Of a stretch of DNA of 38,378 nt, positions 1 through 6,220 are shown piece after piece; position 1 is the stretch's first letter; each line of letters begins with the position of its first letter. Origin of the DNA: an uncultured Clostridia bacterium. GTDB taxonomy: Bacteria > Bacillota > Clostridia > Christensenellales > Borkfalkiaceae. The position numbers and the translations under genes were made by a program. Location: assembly GCA_944375795.1 (NCBI GenBank), contig CALWAU010000022.1:1-38378 (forward strand). Reading direction: 5' to 3'. The notes under the pieces were generated by a model that saw only the letters and a program-made list of their open reading frames with translations, did no database searches and was not told the DNA's origin.

Positions 1-629
1 ACGGCGACGCCGTGGGGAATTTCCTTGTCGTATTTGAGCAGAATTTTTTCGCGCATGATTTCGGCGATCATGAAGCGCTCGCTCCTGTCGGAAACGATGT
101 CCTGCTCGAATACCTTGCCGCCCTCCGGCATCCGGGAAACGAGAAACTCCTCCAATTTCCGGATGTTCGTCCCCTTTCGGGCGGAGACGGGAAATACGTC
201 GAGATCGACCCCCGAATCGGCAAATTTTGCCATATCGGCGGGAATGTTCTCCCGGGGCATGATGTCGATTTTGGTATAGGCGACGGCCATGGGAATCCCC
301 AGCGCCTTATACTTTCTCATCAGCGCAAAGTCCTCCTCCCGCACCCCCTCGTGACCGTCGTGGACGTAAAGGATGAAATCCACCGATTTCGCGCTCGCGT
401 CCGCCGTGCGCATCATCATGTCCGTCAGGGCGTTTTTCGCCCTGTAGATGCCCGGCGTGTCCACGAACACGATCTGGCTGTCCGACTTCGTCAGTACGCC
501 CAAAATCCTGTCCCTCGTCGTCTGGGGCTTGGGCGAAACGATGGAGACCTTCTCGCCCACCATCACGTTTATCAAAGTGCTTTTTCCGGCATTTGCCCTG
601 CCGATCACCGCAACGTATCCGCTTCTCAT
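1..629 (-). CDS. era: GTPase Era (3' end outside window)
   Basis: Ras-like GTPase that binds the 3' end of 16S rRNA and helps mature the 30S subunit. From the ATG at 629 the first 209 codons are visible. They show a G1 P-loop GRANAGKST (residues 10-18), switch and G2 residues in PKPQTTRDRI, the G3 motif DTPG, and a G4 motif YTKID. The linker to the C-terminal KH domain begins near the left edge, so the KH domain itself is not seen. The second residue after GR in the P-loop is Ala where Pro is usual; the rest of the motif is intact. The start overlaps the ybeY stop by 4 nt (ATGA), so translation is probably coupled. In Bacillus dgkA and cdd lie between ybeY and era; here they are absent. Confidence 0.95.
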   Translation of the reverse strand, partial: MRSGYVAVIGRANAGKSTLINVMVGEKVSIVSPKPQTTRDRILGVLTKSDSQIVFVDTPGIYRAKNALTDMMMRTADASAKSVDFILYVHDGHEGVREEDFALMRKYKALGIPMAVAYTKIDIMPRENIPADMAKFADSGVDLDVFPVSARKGTNIRKLEEFLVSRMPEGGKVFEQDIVSDRSERFMIAEIMREKILLKYDKEIPHGVA

Positions 630-1177
630 AAACCGTCCTTTTCCGCGCTCTCCGCAGGCGGAACAGGGGTGTTCGTCTCTCCCCTGTCCCCGTCCTCATC
701 GCGGACGATGCCCATTCTGCCGAGAATTTTTTCCTCTTCCCGCCGCATTTGCGCGCGGTCCTCCTCCGTCTCGTGGTCGTACCCGAGACAGTGCAGGATG
801 CCGTGCACGAGCAGGTAGTGCAGCTCCCGGTTATACGAATGCCCGTATTCCGCCGCCTGTTCCCTCGCGCGCTCCGCGCACACCGCCACCGAGCCGATGA
901 ACAAATCCCCGTCCTCGTCCCTGTCCAGCGGAAAATCCGCGCCGCGGATCGCCTTTCCCCGGATACCTTCGAGCGAAGGGAAGCTGAGGACGTCCGTCAC
1001 GCGGTCGGTATTCCGCAGCTCCCGGTTGAGGCGGCGGATCTCCTCCTTGTCCACAAAGACGAACTCCACGGCGAGCGGCACGTCCGAAGTCACGAAGCCG
1101 TCCAGCGCCCGCTCCAGCGCGCGCACGTTATCTTCGGGGAACTCCCCGCTTTCGCAAAAAATGCGGAAATCGGTCAT
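626..1177 (-). CDS. ybeY: Endoribonuclease YbeY (rRNA maturation factor)
   Basis: Metal-dependent single-strand endoribonuclease acting in 16S rRNA 3' processing and ribosome quality control. The 183-residue protein carries the defining zinc motif HGILHCLGYDH at residues 125-135, whose three histidines (125, 129, 135) bind the metal, and the upstream segment TDRVTDVLSFP typical of the family. A charged tail of about 25 residues after the catalytic domain makes it slightly longer than usual. The gene overlaps pgpH upstream and era downstream by 4 nt each, so it is co-translated with them. Confidence 0.95.
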   Translation of the reverse strand: MTDFRIFCESGEFPEDNVRALERALDGFVTSDVPLAVEFVFVDKEEIRRLNRELRNTDRVTDVLSFPSLEGIRGKAIRGADFPLDRDEDGDLFIGSVAVCAERAREQAAEYGHSYNRELHYLLVHGILHCLGYDHETEEDRAQMRREEEKILGRMGIVRDEDGDRGETNTPVPPAESAEKDGL

Positions 1178-2685
1178 TCGTTTTCCCCCGTCGTCTTGCC
1201 GTCCTCGTGCTTATACCGGATGGACGGATATTTGACCCGATGATGATAGACCCCCGTCAGCGTGCTCACCAGCGTGCGGCGGATAATGGAAAGATCCGCC
1301 ATGGTAATGTCGCAGTCGGAAAACTGTTCGAGGTCCATGCGCTCCTCGATGATGCCGCGAATCGCCTTTTCCACAGCCTCGGGCGTGCGCTTGGGCAGCG
1401 AACGGACCACCGCCTCGGACGCGTCGGCAATCATGATGATCGCCGCGATCTTCGTCTTTGGCTTGGGGCCGGGATAGGAAAAGTCCTCTATATTCAGCTC
1501 GCCGTCCGTCATTTTCAGCGCCTTGGCGTAAAAATAGCGGATGGGCATCGTGCCGTGATGCTGCAGCGCCACGTCTGCCAGAAACTGCGGCAGATGATGC
1601 GCGCGGATAAGCTCGTACCCGTCCTGGGTATGCGAGCGGATGATGTCGGCAGAAAGCTCGGGCGTGAGCTCGTCATGCAGATTGTAATCCCCCTGATTTT
1701 CCGTGAAATATTCGGGCTGGTGCAGTTTTCCGACGTCGTGATAAAGCGCCGCCGCGCGCGTGAAATCGACGTCCTCGCCCAGTGCCCCCGCGCACGCCTC
1801 CGCCAGCTGCGCCACTACCATGGAATGATTGAACGTACCCGGGGCCTCTTCTTTCAGCTTTTTGAGGAGCTTGGCGTCCGGGCTGGTCAGCTCGCGCAGG
1901 CGGAACACCGTGAGACAGTTGAAAACGCACTCGAACACGGGCAGGAAGGCGAGAAAGAGCACGGCGGACATGATGCCGCCCAAAAGCCCGTACCCCATCA
2001 GCGTGAGCACCCGTTCCAGCCCCGTCGCCTCGGTGGGCAGCGAGGGCGCCGCCCCCGCCAGGCCGGATATTTCCAGCAGGAAAATAATCACGTCTACGGG
2101 AATGACGATAATCAGCCCGATGCCCACGATCTGAAAGCGGGTCTTGGCCTTGTTCCCGAAAAAGATGGCGATCATGCCCGCGGTGAACGCGATGATGAAG
2201 GAGGAATACACGCTGTTCGCCGTCGCGGCGTTATCCGAAAACGCGTCCACGATGAACAGCAGAATGGCGCAGACCATATTGACGAACACCGCCTCCCGCC
2301 GTCCGACGAGAATGAACATCAGAAGGGCGCACAGCGCCACGGGACGGGCGTAAATGTGCAGATAGTTTCCGAACAGAAAGGAGACCACGATACTGAAATC
2401 CAATACGGAAAAGACGAGCGCGATATTCTTCCCGTCCGTCAGCATCCGCCGATTCTCGAAAAAGAAATAAAAGTAGAGGATCCAGACGAGCAGCAGGGTG
2501 CAGAACATGATATACAGATAGTTGGCGCGGTTTTCCCGAAATGTCTGACTGAAATTCCCGAAAGAGTTCCAAAGGAGCAAAATTCCCACAATCAGAACGA
2601 GTATGAGAAAATTGAGCGTGAACAAAAGCACGCTCTTCACCGCTTCCTTTTTCGTCCAGACCAATTCGCCTTCCCGTATGTTCAT
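1174..2685 (-). CDS. pgpH: 7TMR-HD family c-di-AMP phosphodiesterase, PgpH-like, lacking the extracellular domain
   Basis: Membrane HD-domain phosphodiesterase. PgpH of Listeria and Bacillus hydrolyses c-di-AMP to pApA, and this gene occupies the same place between phoH and ybeY. About eight hydrophobic segments fill residues 15-258. The cytoplasmic HD domain follows at about 285-480, with NHSMV, AALYHDVGK (His316-Asp317), HxxDG (SHTQDG) and HHGT motifs. At 503 residues it is some 200 shorter than usual. The first two membrane segments are joined by only about 15 residues, so the large extracellular 7TMR-HDED domain that normally sits there is missing. Start ATG at 2685 overlaps the phoH stop by 4 nt. 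Confidence 0.88.
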   Translation of the reverse strand: MNIREGELVWTKKEAVKSVLLFTLNFLILVLIVGILLLWNSFGNFSQTFRENRANYLYIMFCTLLLVWILYFYFFFENRRMLTDGKNIALVFSVLDFSIVVSFLFGNYLHIYARPVALCALLMFILVGRREAVFVNMVCAILLFIVDAFSDNAATANSVYSSFIIAFTAGMIAIFFGNKAKTRFQIVGIGLIIVIPVDVIIFLLEISGLAGAAPSLPTEATGLERVLTLMGYGLLGGIMSAVLFLAFLPVFECVFNCLTVFRLRELTSPDAKLLKKLKEEAPGTFNHSMVVAQLAEACAGALGEDVDFTRAAALYHDVGKLHQPEYFTENQGDYNLHDELTPELSADIIRSHTQDGYELIRAHHLPQFLADVALQHHGTMPIRYFYAKALKMTDGELNIEDFSYPGPKPKTKIAAIIMIADASEAVVRSLPKRTPEAVEKAIRGIIEERMDLEQFSDCDITMADLSIIRRTLVSTLTGVYHHRVKYPSIRYKHEDGKTTGENE

Positions 2686-3692
2686 CCTTCGTTTCTCTCC
2701 TTCGCCGCTCTCGGCGTATCCGCCGAGCGGCGCGCGCGTTCGGCGTCCGCCTCATAGGCGCGTATGATCCTCATCACCATCGGATGCCGCACGACGTCCT
2801 TGTCCGTCAGGCGGCAGATCTGTATCCCCTCTATGTTTTTGAGTATGCTTATGGCATGGACCAGCCCGCTCTTTTTGCCCTCGGGCAGGTCTATCTGCGT
2901 CACGTCCCCCGTCACCACCGTCTTGCTGCCCTCCCCCATGCGGGTGAGAAACATCTTCATCTGTTCCTTGGTGGTGTTCTGCGCCTCGTCCAAAATGATG
3001 AACGCGTTGGACAGGGTCCTGCCCCGCATGTATGCGAGCGGCGCCACTTCGATGACCCCTTTCTCCATCAGTTTCGCATACGTTTCCAGCCCCAGCATTT
3101 CCTGCAGGGCATCGTACAGGGGACGGAGATAGGGATCCACCTTGGTCTGCAGATCGCCGGGGAGAAAGCCGAGCTTTTCCCCCGCCTCGACGGCGGGCCG
3201 GGTGAGAATGATTTTTTCCACCTGCTTGCTCTTGAACGCCGCCACCGCGAGGCACACGGCGAGATAGGTCTTACCCGTTCCGGCGGGGCCGACGCCGAAC
3301 ACCACCGTATTGTTTTTTACGGCGTCCACGTACTGTTTCTGCCCCACCGTCTTGCAGCGGATCTGCTTCCCGCGGGACGTGACCGCGACGACGCCCTCCA
3401 GAATGGCGGCGATATCCCCCGCGCGGCCCTCTTTGGCCAATTCGATGCAATAGATGATGCGGCCCTTGTCCAGGTTTTCCCCGCTCTCGGCAAAACGGAG
3501 CAGCTGCACGAGCACCTCTCTCCCGCAGGCCACCGCCTCCTCTTCCCCCTCCAGGCGGATATTCACGCCGTCCACGTAAGCCGCGAGGTCGAGCTCGCGG
3601 GAAAGCAGGGTGAGATTTTCGTCGAACGTCCCCAGAATGCGGGACAGCTTGTCCACCGAACCGATGTCTATTGTCTGTGTGATGCGTGCCGT
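2682..3692 (-). CDS. phoH: PhoH-like ATPase (apparent ACG start)
   Basis: Cytoplasmic P-loop ATPase of the PhoH family, linked to RNA metabolism. Counting from the internal GTG at 3656, Walker A GPAGTGKT is at residues 123-130. The family signatures ILTRPAVEAGEKLGFLPGD, YMRGRTL, Walker B FIILDEAQNT and VVRHPMVM follow. The first ordinary start codon (GTG 3656) has no ribosome-binding site and would remove the conserved first strand. The frame remains open upstream and encodes ITQTIDIGSVDKL, as in relatives. A strong site GGAGGAG (3705-3699) is followed after 6 nt by ACG (3692-3690). No ATG, GTG or TTG lies in frame between the yqfD stop and GTG 3656. I therefore place the start at ACG 3692, giving 336 residues. 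A base difference from ATG is the alternative. Confidence 0.85.
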   Translation of the reverse strand, partial: TARITQTIDIGSVDKLSRILGTFDENLTLLSRELDLAAYVDGVNIRLEGEEEAVACGREVLVQLLRFAESGENLDKGRIIYCIELAKEGRAGDIAAILEGVVAVTSRGKQIRCKTVGQKQYVDAVKNNTVVFGVGPAGTGKTYLAVCLAVAAFKSKQVEKIILTRPAVEAGEKLGFLPGDLQTKVDPYLRPLYDALQEMLGLETYAKLMEKGVIEVAPLAYMRGRTLSNAFIILDEAQNTTKEQMKMFLTRMGEGSKTVVTGDVTQIDLPEGKKSGLVHAISILKNIEGIQICRLTDKDVVRHPMVMRIIRAYEADAERARRSADTPRAAKERNEG

Positions 3693-3713
3693 AGTAAACT
3701 CCTCCGTTCCTCC
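3690..3713 (-). promoter_or_regulatory. Ribosome-binding site pair and ACG codon of phoH
   Basis: Reading the minus strand, two GGAGGA motifs (3713-3708 and 3705-3700) precede ACG at 3692-3690. The second sits 6-8 nt from the ACG, which is ideal spacing. This site decides the phoH start: the next usable start (GTG at 3656) is about 45 nt downstream of it. Confidence 0.6.
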
Positions 3714-3737
3714 GTGCGATTTCCGACGCCCGGAAAT

Positions 3738-4625
3738 TCAGAAATTCATCGTCTCCGCGACCGTGTAAACCAGCCTGACGAGGTATCCGCCCTCCGTCCG
3801 TTCGCAGCTGCGCTCGACGATTTCGCCGTCCGCCTCGAGGTACCCTTGCGCCAGCGCCCGGCTCTCGTCCTCCGCGTCTATCACCTGCTCGTATACGCAA
3901 GAAATCGTCACGCGCGCGATGGCAGTGACGGGAATGCGCTCCCCCGCCTCGTCGAGAAGATAGGCGCCCACGAGCGGTTCCCCCGCCTCGACCGTATCCC
4001 CCGCCTTTTTCAGCGCCGTGCCCCGCAGAACCGCCATTTGCACGACGGTGCCCGAGTGAACGGCGATCATGTCCCCCTCCGCGGGCGACGGGTCGGAAAA
4101 GGGGGAAAGGCGCACCTCCACCCGCACCGTCGTGCCCGACTTTTCCACCGAGCAATAGCTGACGTCTTTCAGGCCGAGGATCTTCGCCGCCGCCTCGTCC
4201 GCGCCTCCCGAGTAAAAGGAAAAGCGCCTGATGCCGCTCTCTTCGAGCGCGGCGAGCACTTCGTCCCGATGTCCTTCCGCCCCCGCGACGTCGATGCGCA
4301 GCACCAACCTGTCCGCGGCGGGCACCGCGGCGAGAAAGAGCGCGACGCCGAGCAGGAGCCCCGGGCGCCTTTTCAGCCGGCGCAGACGGGAAAGCAGCCC
4401 CTCCGCACCCGCGCTTTTGGCGATGTACGGACTGTGCATGGCTATATTATAGCATACATTCGGATAAATTGCAAAAACTTTTTCGGCATCTTTTTCGTTT
4501 ACGCTCAAAAGTATTTGATTTTTTTTGTACTTTTTTGCATGATAGACGCAGATTCCCTCCCTTTGGAGGCGGTTGAGGGCGCGTTCGGGCGAGATTCCCT
4601 CGATGACGATTTTTTCCAGCAGCAT
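3738..4625 (-). CDS. yqfD: Sporulation protein YqfD (short form)
   Basis: Membrane-anchored sporulation protein of the YqfD family, expressed in the mother cell in Bacillus; its biochemical role is unknown. Residues 1-65 form the N-terminal alpha/beta domain (IVIEGISPERALNRL). A basic segment and one membrane helix (about 88-108) follow, then an extracytoplasmic part. The latter opens with a POTRA-like stretch (VLRIDVAGAEG) and continues with beta-rich sequence including GTVVQMAVLRGTALKKAGD. The protein has 295 residues against about 400 in Bacillus, so the C-terminal part is reduced. The start ATG lies 1 nt after the yqfC stop. Identity rests on sequence pattern plus the yqfC-phoH context. 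Confidence 0.82.
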   Translation of the reverse strand: MLLEKIVIEGISPERALNRLQREGICVYHAKKYKKNQILLSVNEKDAEKVFAIYPNVCYNIAMHSPYIAKSAGAEGLLSRLRRLKRRPGLLLGVALFLAAVPAADRLVLRIDVAGAEGHRDEVLAALEESGIRRFSFYSGGADEAAAKILGLKDVSYCSVEKSGTTVRVEVRLSPFSDPSPAEGDMIAVHSGTVVQMAVLRGTALKKAGDTVEAGEPLVGAYLLDEAGERIPVTAIARVTISCVYEQVIDAEDESRALAQGYLEADGEIVERSCERTEGGYLVRLVYTVAETMNF

Positions 4626-4626
4626 T

Positions 4627-4905
4627 TTACTTTTCCCCCTTCGTCCCGTCCGACAGGCGCACGGAAAGGATATTTCCCGACAGCTCGAGGTCCCCGTCGC
4701 AGTATTTTTCGATGACGAATCCGCTCCCCTCTATTTCCAGCACGGCGCGCCGGAAGCCGAGAAGCAGCCGGGAGGGAGAAAACTCGCCGATCGTCCGCAC
4801 CCCCTGGAAATAACCTCCCCTGCCGGGCAGAACGGTATACCGCGCCCCCGCAAACAGGTCCGCCCCGCTCTCCAGCCTTCTGAAAATTTCGTCGTATAAC
4901 CGCAT
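4627..4905 (-). CDS. yqfC: YabP/YqfC family sporulation protein YqfC
   Basis: Small sporulation protein of the YabP/YqfC family (92 residues, family length 80-100). The pattern YTVLPGRGGYFQGVRTIGEF, LLLGFRRAVLEIEGSGFVI and DLELSGNILSVRL matches the repeated beta-strand layout of the family (strand, GVRTI, then LEIEGxxL, then LxLxGxI). It is the first gene of the yqfC-yqfD-phoH-pgpH-ybeY-era cluster. A sigma-E-type promoter lies 50-80 nt upstream, consistent with mother-cell expression in Bacillus. The start ATG at 4905 has the purine-rich AGAAGGAAAGGG upstream. The molecular role is not known. Confidence 0.82.
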   Translation of the reverse strand: MRLYDEIFRRLESGADLFAGARYTVLPGRGGYFQGVRTIGEFSPSRLLLGFRRAVLEIEGSGFVIEKYCDGDLELSGNILSVRLSDGTKGEK

Positions 4906-4953
4906 ATGCCGCGCACCCTTTCCTTCTATGAGCCGATAAAACCGATTCCCTTT

Positions 4954-4982
4954 ATTGTATGCCGCGGGGAAACGGGTTATGA
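4954..4982 (-). promoter_or_regulatory. Sigma-E-type promoter of yqfC operon
   Basis: On the minus strand, TCATAAC (4982-4976), a 14-nt spacer and CATACAAT (4961-4954) match the sigma-E consensus (KMATATT, N14, CATACAMT). The -10 is perfect and the -35 matches 5 of 7. It lies 49 nt upstream of the yqfC ATG. Known biology: yqfC and yqfD belong to the sigma-E regulon in Bacillus. Confidence 0.7.
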
Positions 4983-5043
4983 GGCCTCCCCCTCCCGCGA
5001 AGCGGCGCGGAAAAAAATTTTTCGTTTTTTTCCTTCAATTCGG

Positions 5044-5072
5044 TTGACAGGAGAAAAAACGCATGCTATAAT
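5044..5072 (+). promoter_or_regulatory. Consensus sigma-A promoter of the met operon
   Basis: TTGACA (5044-5049), a 17-nt spacer and TATAAT (5067-5072) form a perfect vegetative promoter. Transcription should start near 5079, giving a leader of about 270 nt before metQ. Such a strong promoter implies that control is exerted after initiation, in the leader. Confidence 0.93.
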
Positions 5073-5088
5073 AGAAAAAATCAATCGA

Positions 5089-5112
5089 AAAAATCGACGT
5101 CATTCGATTTTT
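5089..5112 (+). other. Leader hairpin at the 5' end of the met transcript
   Basis: AAAAATCGA (5089-5097) and TCGATTTTT (5104-5112) form a 9-bp hairpin with a 6-nt loop just after the predicted transcription start. It could protect the 5' end or pause polymerase. It is AU-rich and followed by GCTTTTTT, so weak early termination is also possible. Confidence 0.5.
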
Positions 5113-5120
5113 GCTTTTTT

Positions 5121-5284
5121 CGGGAGAAATCGCCATGAAGAAACAGGTATTCATGAACGCAACGGAGATGCGCATGTGCGGCATGCGTATGTCTTTTCGC
5201 GCGATTTTTTCCGGGAATCTTTCCTGTCGCATACGGACGGCCTGAACACGGGCGGCAACGATGCAAATTTCGAGGGAAGCTTCT
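5121..5284 (+). promoter_or_regulatory. Met operon leader: alternative RNA structures of an attenuator
   Basis: Several helices can be drawn by eye. (a) 5121-5133 pairs with 5201-5213 (13 bp, two G-U pairs) and would bury the GGGAG ribosome-binding site of the leader peptide. (b) 5168-5176 pairs with 5182-5190 (9 bp) inside the methionine-codon cluster. (c) 5214-5225 pairs with 5273-5284 (11 of 12 positions), capturing the whole 5' arm of the downstream terminator; this is a candidate antiterminator. Helix c and the terminator exclude each other. Helices a and c abut and can coexist. No S-box, SAM-II/III or T-box consensus is present. Confidence 0.65.
5135..5245 (+). CDS. Methionine-rich leader peptide of metQNI
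   Basis: A 36-codon reading frame starting at ATG 5135 and ending at TGA 5243, preceded by GGGAG with 8-nt spacing. Methionine codons occur at positions 1, 7, 12, 14, 17 and 19. All six ATG triplets between 5135 and 5191 lie in this one frame and none in the other two. After codon 19 there are no more Met codons, and the frame runs across the proposed antiterminator strand. A methionine-transporter leader encoding a Met-rich peptide before a terminator is the arrangement of classical amino-acid attenuation (as in trp, his or leu): slow translation for lack of charged tRNA-Met would favour antitermination. Translation itself is inferred. Confidence 0.75.
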   Translation: MKKQVFMNATEMRMCGMRMSFRAIFSGNLSCRIRTA

Positions 5285-5303
5285 GCGGAAGCTTCCCTTT
5301 TTT
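5274..5303 (+). terminator. Attenuator terminator upstream of metQ
   Basis: GGGAAGCTTC (5274-5283), loop TGCG (a UNCG-type tetraloop on a C-G pair), GAAGCTTCCC (5288-5297) and six T residues (5298-5303). A perfect 10-bp stem 47 nt before the metQ start, in the leader rather than at a gene end, marks it as an attenuator. Confidence 0.92.
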
Positions 5304-5349
5304 CGTATCTTCCAAAATCGACAAAAAAATCCTTCACGGAGGTTTCATC

Positions 5350-6207
5350 ATGAAAAAAATTCTTTCCCTCTGCCTTTCCCTGCTGTTCGGCGCAAGCGCC
5401 GCCGCCCTCTCCGCCTGCTCGGAGGACGGCATTTCCGTCGCCGTGCCCAACGACGCCACCAACGAGGCCCGCGCTCTCCTTCTCCTGGAGGACCTGGGCT
5501 ATATTGCCCTGGACGCGGACGCGGGCATCACCGCCACCCCCCGGGACATCGTCGACAACCCCTACGGCCTTCGTTTCGTCGAAATGGAAGCCGGGCAGAT
5601 CCCCCGCGCGCTGCAGGACGTGGATTACGCCGTCATCAACTCCAACTATGCGCTGGATGCGGGCATCGACCCCGTGAACGACAGCCTCGCCGTCGAGAGC
5701 GCGGAGGATAACCCCTATTCCAACATTCTCGCCGTCAGGGCGGGCAACGAAAACTCTCCCGCGATCCTGGCGCTGGTCGCCGCGCTCTCCTCGCAGCAGG
5801 TCGCGGACTTCATCGAAACGGAATACAGCGGCGCGGTCATTTCCTCCGTGTCCGCCCCCGGGACGGGATTCGACGACTCGATAGACTACGCCGCGCTCGC
5901 GGGGACGACCATACGGGTGGCGGCCACTCCCACCCCCCACGCCGAAATCCTCGCCGTGGCCGCGGAGATCCTCGAGGAACGGAGCATCACACTGCAAATC
6001 ATCGAGTATACCGACTACGTCCAGCCCAACAACGCGGTGAACGACGGGGCCGTGGACGCCAACTATTTCCAGCACCTCCCCTATCTCGAGAACTTCAACG
6101 CCTCCAACGGGACGAACATCGTCTCCGTGCTCGCCGTCCACCTCGAGCCGCTGGGGCTGTACGGCGGAAAACAGAGCTCCCTGGACGGGATAACCGCGGG
6201 GAAATGA
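5350..6207 (+). CDS. metQ: Circularly permuted methionine-binding lipoprotein MetQ
   Basis: Substrate-binding lipoprotein of a MetNIQ importer (285 residues). A signal peptide ends in lipobox LSAC (Cys23). All family motifs are present but in swapped order. Residues 28-165 match the usual C-terminal part (VAVPNDATNEARALLLLE, ATPRDIVDNP, AGQIPRALQD, YAVINSNYAL, NPYSNILAVR, SGAVI). A linker (about 166-187) follows, then residues 188-285 match the usual mature N-terminal part (IRVAATPTPHAEIL, EYTDYVQPN, DANYFQHLPYL, EPLGLYG, SLDG). The chain ends exactly where the first half would normally continue. The old termini are thus joined by the linker, with new termini at the inter-lobe crossover. Ribosome-binding site GGAGG at 5338-5342; metN follows after 13 nt. 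Confidence 0.92.
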   Translation: MKKILSLCLSLLFGASAAALSACSEDGISVAVPNDATNEARALLLLEDLGYIALDADAGITATPRDIVDNPYGLRFVEMEAGQIPRALQDVDYAVINSNYALDAGIDPVNDSLAVESAEDNPYSNILAVRAGNENSPAILALVAALSSQQVADFIETEYSGAVISSVSAPGTGFDDSIDYAALAGTTIRVAATPTPHAEILAVAAEILEERSITLQIIEYTDYVQPNNAVNDGAVDANYFQHLPYLENFNASNGTNIVSVLAVHLEPLGLYGGKQSSLDGITAGK

Positions 6208-6220
6208 CGCGGAGGCGGCG

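Noticed and set aside
12..900. Plus-strand frames opposite era
   Set aside because: The minus strand encodes unmistakable Era GTP-binding motifs; the plus-strand frames are antisense shadows.
5245..5270. T-box or S-box riboswitch in the met leader (GGGCGGCAACG resembles GGGUGGNACCGCG; GGCAAC resembles an S-box core)
   Set aside because: The tRNA-binding UGGN of a T-box is CGGC here and there is no AGUA-type stem I motif. The 5' half of the S-box consensus is absent. The Met-rich reading frame explains the region better.
4906..5349. An N-terminal extension that would make metQ 433 residues
   Set aside because: The extension runs through the promoter, leader peptide and terminator in a different use of the sequence. 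The lipoprotein signal peptide and GGAGG site fix the start at 5350.
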